Assembly: GCA_965555375.1 (NCBI GenBank)
Contig: CBEWDL010000001.1
Location: 9,778-73,777 of the forward strand
Reading direction: 5' to 3'
Length of the DNA: 64,000 bases
Origin: CBDVBL01 sp965555375
GTDB taxonomy: Bacteria; Zixibacteria; MSB-5A5; UBA10806
The translations under genes and the position numbers were made by a program. Below, in pieces: positions 7,965 through 16,972 of this stretch. Each line of letters starts with the position of its first letter. Positions within the stretch are counted from its first letter, which is position 1. A model generated the notes under the pieces. That model saw nothing but the letters and a program-made list of their open reading frames with translations. It was not told the origin of the DNA and did no database searches.

Positions 7965-8342
7965 TTGAACCCCGAAGATCTCATATCTCTCTCCCGCCAG
8001 ATCCAGAAGGCGTTTGACACCAAAGACATAGACGCTATCCTACAGCATTACCATGACGATATCGTCCTCATAAGCCCGTCGTTTCCGGAACCCGTTTGCG
8101 GCATAGAAGATTTGAGAAAGGCGGCTGCTAATCATTTCAAGAATCCCCAGAGGACGACTACAACCTTAAAAGGTATAAGGGCTTATCCTGTCGGGGACAA
8201 CGTCTGCCTGGTTTTCTGCAAGATCGAGGGCTACCAGTCTATATATTATTCGAGATACGATTTCAAAGGGTGGCTTTCGAGAGTCTTTATCGAAACCGAT
8301 GATGGCCCGAAGATGATAAGCGAGCATCTTTCCCTTTGTTGA
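7965..8342 (+). CDS. SnoaL/NTF2-like (DUF4440-type) protein
   Basis: About 125 residues with the cone-shaped NTF2-like pattern: an N-terminal helix LSRQIQKAFDTKDIDAILQHY, then DDIVLISPSFPEPVCGIEDLRKAAANHF, then beta strands. Such proteins are small ketosteroid-isomerase-like or ligand-binding domains; the activity cannot be predicted. I chose the TTG at 7965 because GGAGG at 7952-7956 lies eight bases upstream. The TTG at 7950 overlaps that ribosome site and is unlikely. Its neighbours are unrelated. Confidence 0.72.
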   Translation: MNPEDLISLSRQIQKAFDTKDIDAILQHYHDDIVLISPSFPEPVCGIEDLRKAAANHFKNPQRTTTTLKGIRAYPVGDNVCLVFCKIEGYQSIYYSRYDFKGWLSRVFIETDDGPKMISEHLSLC

Positions 8343-8582
8343 ATAGGAATACACCTGCTGATCCTACGTTGACGGATTTTGCGGGCCTTAACCGCCCATC
8401 TGCATTTGGAATTGATTCAACGTTTTTTCCGGCTGAAATCGCCGCCGATTAGATACCTGATACCTATATTCCCTGTAATTAATGGCGGGAACTCCCACTT
8501 ATTTAATGGGTTTACATTAATGATCGATTAGGCTATATTATGCCCCAAAACGGGCTTTGCTGAAAAATTAAGGAGGCAGGAA
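8343..8582. other. intergenic region upstream of yajC
   Basis: No gene is seen in these 240 bases. It probably carries the promoter of the yajC-def-fmt-rng group. A TATATT word at 8533-8538 could be a -10 element but I find no good -35 partner. Confidence 0.4.
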
Positions 8583-8891
8583 TTGTTCAACGGCGTGCTA
8601 TTAATGGGGGCGCCCTCCGGCGGCGGGGGTGGCGGAGGCGGTTTATCCCTGCTTTTGATGTTCGGTCTGATTTTCGCCGTGATGTATTTTTTCATGATCA
8701 GGCCGCAACAGAGAAGGGAAAAAGAGCGCCAGAGGATAATCTCGGAACTCAAGAAAGGCGACCGGGTCGTCACCAGCTCCGGGATTTTTGGAACGGTATG
8801 GGGCATAAAGGATAACGTTGTCGTTTTGAAAGTCGATAACGATGTGAAAATGGAGTTTTTAAAAAGCGCAATTTCGGCCAAGGTCGAATAA
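8583..8891 (+). CDS. yajC: preprotein translocase subunit YajC
   Basis: A 102-residue single-pass inner-membrane protein associated with SecDF. Visible features are an N-terminal Gly-rich stretch of about nine glycines, one transmembrane segment (LSLLLMFGLIFAVMYFFMI), then the signature RPQQRREKERQRIISELKKGDRVVTSSGIFG and a small beta domain. The TTG start is supported by AAGGAGG eight to fourteen bases upstream. secD and secF do not follow; def does, after 22 bases. Confidence 0.93.
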   Translation: MFNGVLLMGAPSGGGGGGGGLSLLLMFGLIFAVMYFFMIRPQQRREKERQRIISELKKGDRVVTSSGIFGTVWGIKDNVVVLKVDNDVKMEFLKSAISAKVE

Positions 8892-8913
8892 TTTATGGCG
8901 GGAGCTTAAGAGC

Positions 8914-9432
8914 TTGTCTATTCTGCCCATTAAAGTTTACGGTGAAGAGGTCCTGAGGGAAAAATCCCGGGTCATTGAGAATGTCGATGGCCAGATGGTG
9001 GATTTTTTGGAAGGTATGAACCGGACCATGCTATACGCTAAGGGTCTGGGATTGGCGGGCAATCAGGTGGGCCGCGCCATCAGGGCTTTCTCCATCGATC
9101 TTTCGCATTTTGATGTTCTGGCCGAGCCTAAGATATTCGTCAACCCGGAAGTCATGAAAATCGGGAGTAACGCAATTACCGGCGAGGAAGGCTGCCTGTC
9201 GTTTCCCGGTCTTTTTCAAATGATTGAAAGGCCGGATAAGGTCACCATCAGGAGCATCGACTTCAACGGCAAGGAATATTTTTTCGAGGCTGATGGGATG
9301 GTGGCCAGAGTAATCTTACATGAGATAGACCATCTCGACGGCACCTTATTCATAGACAAACTCAGCCCCGCACAAAGAAGACTCATAAAAGGAAAGCTGA
9401 ACAAAATCAAGGCCGGCGAAAAGGTTGGATGA
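8914..9432 (+). CDS. def: peptide deformylase
   Basis: Metal-dependent hydrolase that removes the N-formyl group from nascent proteins. All three family motifs are present with small variations: GLGLAGNQVG (motif 1), EEGCLSFPG (motif 2, metal-binding Cys) and HEIDHLDG (motif 3, two metal-binding His and catalytic Glu). The length of 172 residues is normal. The TTG start has GGGAG nine bases upstream. It overlaps fmt by four bases (ATGA), so the formylation and deformylation genes are translationally coupled. Confidence 0.96.
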   Translation: MSILPIKVYGEEVLREKSRVIENVDGQMVDFLEGMNRTMLYAKGLGLAGNQVGRAIRAFSIDLSHFDVLAEPKIFVNPEVMKIGSNAITGEEGCLSFPGLFQMIERPDKVTIRSIDFNGKEYFFEADGMVARVILHEIDHLDGTLFIDKLSPAQRRLIKGKLNKIKAGEKVG

Positions 9433-10382
9433 GGCTTTTATTTTTTGGGACGCCTGATTTTGCATCGCAATGCCTCCGGAAAATCCTATCGTCGAAACAC
9501 AGCGTGGCAACGGTGGTGACCGCGCCGGATCGGCCGATGGGGCGGGGGAGGAAGCTGGCGCAGACGGCGGTAAAAGTGCTGGCAGGTTCGCACGGGCTGG
9601 AGATTCTGCAGCCGGAGAGGCTGAAAGATCCATCATTCCTCCAAAGACTTGCGGACCTTAAGGCGGATATATTCTGCGTGGTAGCATTCAGGATTTTGCC
9701 GGAAGAAGTATTCAGTATGCCGCCCGAGGGATGCATCAACCTTCATGCCTCGCTTCTGCCGAAATACCGGGGCGCGGCGCCGATCAACTGGGCTTTGATC
9801 AACGGAGAAAGCGAAACGGGCCTGACCACATTTTTTATCCGTCGCCAGGTCGACACCGGGGAGATAATCCTGCAGGAGAAGCTTGATATCGGGCCGGATG
9901 AAACCTTCGGCAGTCTGCACGATAGGATGGCCGAAATGGGGGGGAAATTGCTTATCCGGACCCTGGATTTGATAGAGTCGGGCAATGTCGTTCCCTTAAA
10001 GCAGGATGATAGTCAGGCGTCATCGGCCCCGAAGATCTATCCTGAGTTGGGCAAAGTAAACTGGAGCAACTCGGCACGTGAGATTCACAATCTGGTTCGA
10101 GGATTATCGCCGCGACCGGCGGCGTTTTCGTATCTGGATCAAAAAAGAATTACTTTGCTGTTGACGGAATTGGTAACGGATGAACCGGTCGGTCAAAAGC
10201 CGGGATCGGTTATAGTGTCAGATCCGAAAAAAGGAATAGTGGTCGCTTGCGGGGAGGGTTCTTTAAAGCTCCTGCAATTGAAACCCGAGTCGGGGAGGGC
10301 TATGACGGGAGCCGAATTCGTCCGCGGGTACCGGTTGACAGCCGGTGCCTGCTTTGGAGGTCATGTTGAAAGCAAAGGGTAG
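9429..10382 (+). CDS. fmt: methionyl-tRNA formyltransferase
   Basis: Transfers a formyl group from 10-formyltetrahydrofolate to initiator Met-tRNA. The N-terminal RLLFFGTPDFAS opening, the catalytic-site segment INLHASLLPKYRGAAPINWALINGE with the Asn/His pair, and the C-terminal OB-like domain (VNWSNSAREIHNLVRGLSPRPAAFSY) are all visible; 317 residues is normal. The start overlaps the def stop codon. The 3' end overlaps the start of rng by about 20 bases, implying a single transcript. Confidence 0.96.
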   Translation: MRLLFFGTPDFASQCLRKILSSKHSVATVVTAPDRPMGRGRKLAQTAVKVLAGSHGLEILQPERLKDPSFLQRLADLKADIFCVVAFRILPEEVFSMPPEGCINLHASLLPKYRGAAPINWALINGESETGLTTFFIRRQVDTGEIILQEKLDIGPDETFGSLHDRMAEMGGKLLIRTLDLIESGNVVPLKQDDSQASSAPKIYPELGKVNWSNSAREIHNLVRGLSPRPAAFSYLDQKRITLLLTELVTDEPVGQKPGSVIVSDPKKGIVVACGEGSLKLLQLKPESGRAMTGAEFVRGYRLTAGACFGGHVESKG

Positions 10383-11928
10383 TTCCCAGATATATGTAAA
10401 TGTCACCGATTACGAGACCCGGATAGCGGTCGTTGAGGATGGTAAGCTGGTCGAACTGATAACCGAAAGGCCGGAAAGCGAACGAATCGTAGGGGATATA
10501 TATAAGGGCAAAGTGACGGCGGTCCTTCCGGGCATCCAGGCGGCATTTGTAAATATCGGCCTCGAGAAAGCGGGTTTTCTGCACTTTTCGGATACTTCAG
10601 ATTTCAGAGGAACCCAGAATCTTCTTTTCGATATGGATTATATCGATGAAGACACTCTTGATGCCCCATTGGTTTCCAGGCGAAAAAGATCGTCCGGCAT
10701 AACAGATCTCATAAAGAAGGGACAGGAGATTCTGGTCCAGGTTATAAGGGAACCGATAGGCAACAAGGGGCCGCGACTGACCACTGTCATATCTCTGCCA
10801 GGAAGATACATCGTCATGGTTCCGGGAGGGAACCACATCGGTATTTCCAGGAAAATCTCAGATTTAGCGGAGAAGAAAAAGCTACGCAAAATCGTTTCCG
10901 ATCTAAAGCCGGCAAATTTCGGAATAATTGTCAGGACGGTCGCCGAGGGCAAAGGTCAAAAGGGGTTCAAGGCCGATATGACCATGCTTACGAAGCTCTG
11001 GAATAACATGAAAAAGCAGGTAGAAAAATCGACTGCCCCGGCGCTCGTTCACAGGGATCTGGATGTTACCGGCGGTATTATCAGAGATCTTCTCACCCGG
11101 GATATGGATCGGGTTGTGATAGACAACAAAAAAGAATTTTCCAAGATAATGAAGTATCTCAAAGCGCTCGATCCCAAGCTGCGATCTATTGTGGAGCTTT
11201 ATAAGGATCCCGAACCGATTTTCGACAAGATGGAAATCGAATCCGAGATAGAAAAGATGCTTGAACGGCGGGTCTGGATCAAAGGCGGGGCCAATATCGT
11301 GATTGATCAGACGGAGGCTCTGGTAACCATCGATGTCAATACCGGTAGGTATAGTAGCAAGGCCAGGGGCGAGGACGCCATTTACAGGACGAATCTGGAA
11401 GCGGCCCGCGTCATTGCCCGCCAGATGAGACTTCGGGATATTGGCGGCATTATAATCGTTGATTTTATTGATATGGAAGATAAAGAACGCCGCAGACGGG
11501 TCTATGAAGAATTCAGAAACTCCCTGGCACGAGACCGCTCAGAGAATCATATATCGTCGATCTCCGATCTGGGCCTGGTGGAAATGACCCGTAAGCGGAT
11601 AAGGCCATCGTTCATGCATGCGACATCTGAGCCCTGCCCGGTATGCGATGGCATCGGGCGGGTTCTTTCCCGAGAATCCGTGGCGGTAAAAATCGAGCGC
11701 TGGTTCAAACGGGCCCGCACATCATCATCGTTGAAACATTATCAACTGATAGCCGCCCCGCAGGTCGGAGACATTCTACTCAATGGCAGGCCGAACCGGC
11801 TCCGGCTCCTCGAGAAAAACTCAAAGCTTAAAATAGATCTGATAATAGACACCTCTCTTCACCCGGACGAGTTCAAGGTAATCGATGCCTCATCCGATAT
11901 CGAAGTTACCGAAAAATATAAAGCCTGA
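10363..11928 (+). CDS. rng: ribonuclease G/E family endoribonuclease
   Basis: Endoribonuclease for rRNA/tRNA maturation and mRNA decay. The N-terminal S1-like region is visible (GDIYKGKVTAVLPGIQAAFVNIG and EKAGFLHFSD), as are the DNase-I-like catalytic core with IDVNTGRY and IVDFIDM, whose aspartates bind the catalytic Mg2+, and the zinc-link CPVC near residue 420. The length fits RNase G rather than full RNase E, as there is no long C-terminal scaffold. ATG 10363 has GGAGG only two bases upstream and TTG 10366 has it five bases upstream; either is possible. The GTG at 10345 would bury the ribosome site. Confidence 0.93.
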   Translation: MLKAKGSSQIYVNVTDYETRIAVVEDGKLVELITERPESERIVGDIYKGKVTAVLPGIQAAFVNIGLEKAGFLHFSDTSDFRGTQNLLFDMDYIDEDTLDAPLVSRRKRSSGITDLIKKGQEILVQVIREPIGNKGPRLTTVISLPGRYIVMVPGGNHIGISRKISDLAEKKKLRKIVSDLKPANFGIIVRTVAEGKGQKGFKADMTMLTKLWNNMKKQVEKSTAPALVHRDLDVTGGIIRDLLTRDMDRVVIDNKKEFSKIMKYLKALDPKLRSIVELYKDPEPIFDKMEIESEIEKMLERRVWIKGGANIVIDQTEALVTIDVNTGRYSSKARGEDAIYRTNLEAARVIARQMRLRDIGGIIIVDFIDMEDKERRRRVYEEFRNSLARDRSENHISSISDLGLVEMTRKRIRPSFMHATSEPCPVCDGIGRVLSRESVAVKIERWFKRARTSSSLKHYQLIAAPQVGDILLNGRPNRLRLLEKNSKLKIDLIIDTSLHPDEFKVIDASSDIEVTEKYKA

Positions 11929-13072
11929 AAAGTTATTGGCATTCTCAGTATATCTTCTCGCCGTCGCTGCTCCTATCTCGATCGTGCTGGCCCAGATAGC
12001 CGCGGGCCTGGTGATTTTAAGCGGGATCGCCTGCACGGCCTCTCGTTCTGAGAGAATCAGGCTGCCTGTATGGGGATCAATATTGTTGCCATCTTTTCTG
12101 GTATTGGTGCTTTTGTCCTCCTTCTTTTCTTATGATCTTGTATCAGCCGTTCCTCAGCTTAAAAAAAGCTGGGTTATGATCTGCTTTTTCCCGATGGTGG
12201 CGTTTTCGTCGGCCTTCTCCTTGAAGAGGCTTGTCGATCTTTTAATCCTGGGCACGGGAGTAACATCGCTTCTAGGTTTGTTTCGTTATATAACAGGCGC
12301 GGTCGAGCGGGCCGCTCCTTTTTCAGGTGGATATACAACCATGGCGTTGTTTGAGGCGGCCATGATACCTCTTGCTTTAGCTTTTTTTGCGGAGGGAAAA
12401 TCATCAAAAAGATGGTTCTATTTATCGGCAGGAGTGGTTATGGCTGCGGGTTTGTTTTTTTCGGGTACCAGGGCCGGATGGTTTTCTGCGGCGGTGGGTG
12501 TTTTGATTGTCGGGTCTTATCTGAATAAGAAACGAACCGCTATCGGGCTGCTCATAGCGGTCGCACTTCTGGCCGCGATCCCGCATAGCCGTGGTTTGAT
12601 TGTTGAGCGTTTCAAGGCGGATAAGAAAGGTGGGGTAACAAGCGGGCGCGCCTCCCTGTATGTGGCTTCATTGGAACCGATATCACATTTACCATTCTGG
12701 GGATACGGCCCGGGGAGTTTCAAAAAGCTTGCACCTGAGAGCTTGTTGGAAGAGATAGGCGATACAGGAATTCAGAGCTGGCATTCAACGCCACTGGAGA
12801 TATTGATAGAATCCGGGCCGCTGGCGCTGATTCTGTTCCTGGGCCTGGCGTCGGGGCCGATTCTAATATGCTGGCGGAGTCGTGCGAGAGCGCCCGGCGA
12901 TGGAACATTCTGGATGGCGATATTATCTTCACTCGTGGCCCTGTATCTGGCCGGGCTGACAACCAATCTCTTGAGAGATTTTATGCTTTTATCCCTTTTA
13001 ACGATAATCTGGTCAGTATCGGTCAGTGACCTGAGAAAACCTCCCCAATCGGGGAAGAAATTTGAACTTTGA
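11885..13072 (+). CDS. O-antigen ligase/polymerase-like membrane protein
   Basis: A polytopic inner-membrane protein of about 395 residues with roughly ten hydrophobic segments and the Wzy_C/WaaL layout: paired short helices, a central GTRAGWFSAAVGV segment (an Arg that is conserved in the family), and a long periplasmic loop containing GYGPGSF and SWHSTPLEILIESG with the conserved His. It probably ligates or polymerises O-antigen or another surface polysaccharide. The ATG overlaps the end of rng by 44 bases; later in-frame starts are possible, though the N-terminal helix begins soon after. The neighbours are housekeeping genes, so the substrate is not indicated. Confidence 0.8.
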   Translation: MPHPISKLPKNIKPEKLLAFSVYLLAVAAPISIVLAQIAAGLVILSGIACTASRSERIRLPVWGSILLPSFLVLVLLSSFFSYDLVSAVPQLKKSWVMICFFPMVAFSSAFSLKRLVDLLILGTGVTSLLGLFRYITGAVERAAPFSGGYTTMALFEAAMIPLALAFFAEGKSSKRWFYLSAGVVMAAGLFFSGTRAGWFSAAVGVLIVGSYLNKKRTAIGLLIAVALLAAIPHSRGLIVERFKADKKGGVTSGRASLYVASLEPISHLPFWGYGPGSFKKLAPESLLEEIGDTGIQSWHSTPLEILIESGPLALILFLGLASGPILICWRSRARAPGDGTFWMAILSSLVALYLAGLTTNLLRDFMLLSLLTIIWSVSVSDLRKPPQSGKKFEL

Positions 13073-13114
13073 TTGTCTTGCAAACATTAACAAAAGATAC
13101 GCGATAGGTGTTTT

Positions 13115-13660
13115 ATGACTTTCCAGAAGAACCTTATTGACGAAGGTATAATCCAGGTAGCGGCCATGATGGAGATCGCCGCCCGGACGGCTCCCAAGTC
13201 GAAAGGCGAGGATTTTATCGAGATTATGACGATTGCGGGCCGGAAGGTAAAAGAACTTGCAGATGCTATGATCAAATTCGGGAAGGAGAAAAATAAAAGC
13301 AATTTCGACCGGGATGCCGCTAACGTGGCGGCCTCCAGGGCGGTGGTCATTATCGGGCTGAATAACAGCACATCTTTAGGCCTCAACTGCGGCGCCTGCG
13401 GCTATCATGATTGCGACGCCTTTAACAGGGCCAAGCAGGTGGATGTTGAATTTTTGGGGCCGTTATGCAGCTACCGCCTTATCGATCTGGGCCTGGCAGT
13501 CGGCTCGGCGGTCAAGACGGCGCAGATATTCAATGTCGACAACCGAATTATGTACCGGATCGGGGTCGCCGCCCGGTGGATGGGTCTGGTGGATTGGGAT
13601 TATCTTCTGGGGATTCCCCTTTCGGCGACGGGGAAAAACATATATTTTGATCGCGGGTAA
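13115..13660 (+). CDS. DUF2148 ferredoxin-domain protein
   Basis: A 181-residue protein matching the DUF2148 type: an alpha-helical N-terminal half, then an Fe-S-like motif LNCGACGYHDCDAF with a further Cys in GPLCSYR, then a C-terminal VAARWMGLVDWDYLLGIPLSATGK stretch typical of the family. It presumably binds one iron-sulfur cluster. The function is not known; related genes occur in anaerobes. A weak ATAGGTG ribosome site precedes the ATG. It is followed by a promoter for rplU rather than by a coupled gene. Confidence 0.85.
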   Translation: MTFQKNLIDEGIIQVAAMMEIAARTAPKSKGEDFIEIMTIAGRKVKELADAMIKFGKEKNKSNFDRDAANVAASRAVVIIGLNNSTSLGLNCGACGYHDCDAFNRAKQVDVEFLGPLCSYRLIDLGLAVGSAVKTAQIFNVDNRIMYRIGVAARWMGLVDWDYLLGIPLSATGKNIYFDRG

Positions 13661-13713
13661 GTGAAACAAAACAATATTCGAGGTGTTAAATTACATGATT
13701 CTGGATATGGTGC

Positions 13714-13743
13714 TTGACTGGACTGGAGATAGAGGATTATTAT
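13714..13743 (+). promoter_or_regulatory. sigma70-type promoter for rplU-bamA
   Basis: TTGACT at 13714-13719 and TATTAT at 13738-13743, separated by 18 bases. The expected start of transcription near 13750 lies 15 bases before the GGGAGG ribosome site of rplU. Confidence 0.55.
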
Positions 13744-13774
13744 ATTAAAAATTTTTAGATAATTGGGAGGTGTG

Positions 13775-14086
13775 ATGCGAGCGATTATTGAAACCGGCGG
13801 GACCCAGGTCCCTGTTGAAGTTAATGCTAACTGCAAGATACCCGGAGTGAACTTAAAGGTCGGGGAGGAAATCAATTTTGAAAAAGTATTGTTGATCTCC
13901 ACGGATGGGGAACCAACTGTCGGCAAGCCATATATCGAGGGCGCCTCTGTCAGGGGCGAGGTCGTGGCTCATGGCAGGTTCGACAAGGTTACCGTATTCA
14001 AATTTAAAAGGCGCCGCAAATATCGTCGCAAGACCGGACATAAACAGGCCTTCACCGAGATTCTGGTCAAAGAAATAAGCCAATGA
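13775..14086 (+). CDS. rplU: 50S ribosomal protein bL21
   Basis: The 103-residue bL21 protein: an N-terminal MRAIIETGGTQVPVE, a central beta domain, and a C-terminal KFKRRRKYRRKTGHKQAFTEILVKEI that is characteristic of the family. The ATG at 13775 is chosen because GGGAGG (13765-13770) is ideally placed; the TTG at 13763 is part of the same leader. Normally rplU is followed by rpmA (bL27), but here bamA begins four bases before the rplU stop codon, and no bL27 frame is seen in the window. Confidence 0.95.
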   Translation: MRAIIETGGTQVPVEVNANCKIPGVNLKVGEEINFEKVLLISTDGEPTVGKPYIEGASVRGEVVAHGRFDKVTVFKFKRRRKYRRKTGHKQAFTEILVKEISQ

Positions 14087-16407
14087 TGAGATATGTCTTT
14101 GCCATAGCGGCCGTCTTGTCTTTGGCCGCATCGGTCCGGGCGCAGCCTGATGCCGTGTTGAGGTCCGATGATTCCGGCAGCGGGATATGGCAAAGGACTA
14201 TATTGTCTGTCGATGTCGAGGGGATTCACAGCGCCGATACATTTCTGGTGCTAAATTCGTCCGCCCTGGTGCCCGGCGATATTATCACCCCCGGTCTGGT
14301 GCAGGATGCCATAAAAGGAGTATACGGGCTGGGGTTATTTTCCGAGGTAGAGATCGATGCCGAGCCTGCGGAAGCCGGCGTGAAACTAACGATAAAAGTC
14401 AGAGAATATCCCAAACTCCGCGATCTTGAGTTCTCCGGTAACAGGAAGATCAAAACCAAAAAATTTAAAGAAAGAATCACCCTTTTCGAGGGACGACTCG
14501 TCTCTCCCAAAGAGACAAAGAACAATATTGAACGAATTAAATCCATGTATGCCGAAAAGGGGTATCTTCTGGTCAATATTCAAACCGAGCAAAGTGACGT
14601 GGAAGACCAGGAAGCACTTGTCGATCTGGAATTCACGATAAGCGAAGGAGAAAAGGTTAGAGTCGGCAGGATAACTTTTTCGGGCAACCAGATATTTACC
14701 GATAAGAAGCTCCGGGGAAAAATGTCCACCAAGCAAAGGGGATTTCTGAGGTCCGGCAGTTTTGATAAGGAAAAGTATCTGGAGGATAAAGATAAGATTG
14801 TCGAATTCTATAAAAAGGAAGGGTATATCGATGCTATCATTCTGGCTGATTCAATATTGTATTCCGATGATAAGACCCGGATGTTTATCGATATCGAGCT
14901 GAGAGAAGGCGAAAGATATTATTTCGGAAATCTTACCTGGGAAGGCAATACGCTATTTACAGATGGAGATTTCCGCAAAAAGGTGAAATTCAAAGAGGGG
15001 CAGGTTTATAATCAGGAGAAATATGACGAGACTCTGTTTAAATTCCATGAAATGTATCAGGACCAGGGTTACTGGTATGCACAATTTGACGAGGAAAACA
15101 ATACTCGCGGAGACACTCTTGATTTCCACTGGAGTATTACCGAGAACAATCCGGTCCATATCCGGCTGATAAATATTGTCGGGAATACGAAAACTCATGA
15201 GAAGGTCATCAGGCGCGAGCTTCTGATCAAGCCTAAAACCATATTCAAAAGATCCGTATTGGGGCGATCTCTACGCGAGGTCATGATTCTAAACTTTTTC
15301 GCTGATGTCACGCCGGACTGGGATATCCTCCCCAATGGCGATATAGATTTGAAAATCAAGGTTGAGGAGAAACCTACCGGTCAATTTTCGGTGGGCGCCG
15401 GCTATTCCGCGGTTGATAAGGTGGTTGGCACTATCGGACTTGGCGTTCCCAACCTTTTCGGAACCGGTCAGACCGCCACATTGAATCTGGATCTCGGCAA
15501 GAACAGAAGCACGTTCAATATCAGCTATCTGGAGCCATGGCTGCTGGATACTCCTACATCCTTATCCGGCGATTTTTATCTGCAGGAACGCCGCTGGTAT
15601 GATTGGTTTACCGAGCGCAGATTTGGCGGCAGCGTCAGAGTCGGAAGAAGACTCCGCTGGCCGGATAATTATTTCCGCATCTTCACCGGATATCGTCTTG
15701 AACTGGTTGAATATATCGATATCTCCAGCTCTTATAAAGACAAGAATCAGGATAATCCGTACGCCGTCGACAAACAGGATTGGCCTCTGACCACCTCTTC
15801 GGCAAGCCTAACTATACTAAGGGATTCCCGTGACCTTGCGCAGTTCCCCACCAGTGGGTCGGTGGTTTCGTGGAGAGGCGAGCTTGCCGGAACAATTCTG
15901 GGAGGGGATTGGAATTATTTCAAGCAGACCTATGCGGCGGAATACTACAGGACTTTATTCTGGAAAGTGGTGGCGATGGTCAGGGCCAAATACGGCGAAA
16001 TAGACGGAATATACCATAGGGAGAATGACATTCCCTATAGCGAAAGGTTTGCGCCGGGCGGAGTTGACCCGGATGGGACCATCAGGGGATACGATGACGG
16101 TCGTGTTGGGCCTTATGACGAGAACGGAGCATTCTTACGCGGCAGGTTTGAGTTGATTTACAATTTTGAATTGACGGTAGCGCTTGCCGAGCAGCAATTT
16201 TACATTTTGCTTTTCGCCGACGCCGGCAATGCTTATCGGACGCTGGAAGATATTCGGCTCTTCAAGAGATATTTCAGGTCGGTCGGCCCGGGGTTCAGGA
16301 TCGTTATTCCCTATGTTGGCATAATGGGATTTGATTTCGGGTATGCTTTCGACGGTTTGCAGAAAGGTCAATGGAGCACCCACTTCCAGATAGGCAGGGG
16401 ATTTTGA
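14083..16407 (+). CDS. bamA: outer-membrane protein assembly factor BamA
   Basis: Omp85-family barrel that inserts outer-membrane proteins. A signal peptide is visible (residues about 1-20, ending VRAQ), followed by five POTRA-like repeats (first from about residue 45; recognisable ISEGEKVRVGRITFSGN and LREGERYYFGNLTWEGN) and a C-terminal 16-strand barrel from about residue 420. The barrel carries the loop-6 motif TIRGY within RFAPGGVDPDGTIRGYDDG and a terminal aromatic residue. The length of 774 residues is normal. The ATGA overlap with rplU shows coupling. skp and lpxD follow, the classic bamA-skp-lpxD order. Confidence 0.95.
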   Translation: MMRYVFAIAAVLSLAASVRAQPDAVLRSDDSGSGIWQRTILSVDVEGIHSADTFLVLNSSALVPGDIITPGLVQDAIKGVYGLGLFSEVEIDAEPAEAGVKLTIKVREYPKLRDLEFSGNRKIKTKKFKERITLFEGRLVSPKETKNNIERIKSMYAEKGYLLVNIQTEQSDVEDQEALVDLEFTISEGEKVRVGRITFSGNQIFTDKKLRGKMSTKQRGFLRSGSFDKEKYLEDKDKIVEFYKKEGYIDAIILADSILYSDDKTRMFIDIELREGERYYFGNLTWEGNTLFTDGDFRKKVKFKEGQVYNQEKYDETLFKFHEMYQDQGYWYAQFDEENNTRGDTLDFHWSITENNPVHIRLINIVGNTKTHEKVIRRELLIKPKTIFKRSVLGRSLREVMILNFFADVTPDWDILPNGDIDLKIKVEEKPTGQFSVGAGYSAVDKVVGTIGLGVPNLFGTGQTATLNLDLGKNRSTFNISYLEPWLLDTPTSLSGDFYLQERRWYDWFTERRFGGSVRVGRRLRWPDNYFRIFTGYRLELVEYIDISSSYKDKNQDNPYAVDKQDWPLTTSSASLTILRDSRDLAQFPTSGSVVSWRGELAGTILGGDWNYFKQTYAAEYYRTLFWKVVAMVRAKYGEIDGIYHRENDIPYSERFAPGGVDPDGTIRGYDDGRVGPYDENGAFLRGRFELIYNFELTVALAEQQFYILLFADAGNAYRTLEDIRLFKRYFRSVGPGFRIVIPYVGIMGFDFGYAFDGLQKGQWSTHFQIGRGF

Positions 16408-16453
16408 TGATTAAGCATTTGGGAAATTCATGTATAATCTTAGGAGAACAATT

Positions 16454-16972
16454 ATGAAATGGCTTGTCTTCGCTACAGGGATTTTGGCTTTCGGCGCCCT
16501 GCAAGCGAACGCTCAGGGGGGCAGGATCGGCTATGTCAATTCGCAGCGCATTTTCGCCGAGTCTCCTGAATTTCAGGATGCCCAAGCCAGGTTCGATAAA
16601 GAGGTTGAGGACTGGAATAATCGTGCCGCCGCCTTAAACGATGTGACAGACAGCCTTAAGCTGGAGAAAGAGAGAAATTCCCTGATCTGGTCAGCATCGA
16701 AACGCAAAGAGGTGGAGGACCTTCTAACGGCCAAACAGGATTCCCTGCAGCAGTATCTGGACGAGACTTTCGGGCCTAACGGCAAAGCCGAGAGGAGAAT
16801 GGCGGAGCTTTCCAGGCCGATCGAGGAGAGAATTATCGGAATAATCAGAAGGATCGCCATCGAGAAAGATTTCGATATTGTGCTGGATGTCGCCGCAGTC
16901 AGCATTGCATTTGCCAAGGAAAGCCTGGATTTGACCGACGATGTGCTGGCCGAGATCGCCAAAGAGAGATAG
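16454..16972 (+). CDS. skp: OmpH/Skp-family periplasmic chaperone
   Basis: Exported holdase that escorts unfolded outer-membrane proteins to the Bam machine. A signal peptide (MKWLVFATGILAFGALQANA) is followed by RIGYVNSQRIF and a long charged helical arm (residues about 40-110) with regular heptads, then a C-terminal strand FDIVLDVAAVSIAFA. The ATG at 16454 is preferred since AGGAG lies eight bases upstream; the upstream ATG at 16430 would add residues before the signal peptide. The stop is directly followed by the lpxD ATG. Confidence 0.9.
   Translation: MKWLVFATGILAFGALQANAQGGRIGYVNSQRIFAESPEFQDAQARFDKEVEDWNNRAAALNDVTDSLKLEKERNSLIWSASKRKEVEDLLTAKQDSLQQYLDETFGPNGKAERRMAELSRPIEERIIGIIRRIAIEKDFDIVLDVAAVSIAFAKESLDLTDDVLAEIAKER

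Noticed and set aside
7892..7966. 13-base direct repeat AGGCAATATTTTT at 7892 and 7954
   Set aside because: Only two copies of an AT-rich word, one of them overlapping a ribosome site; likely chance.
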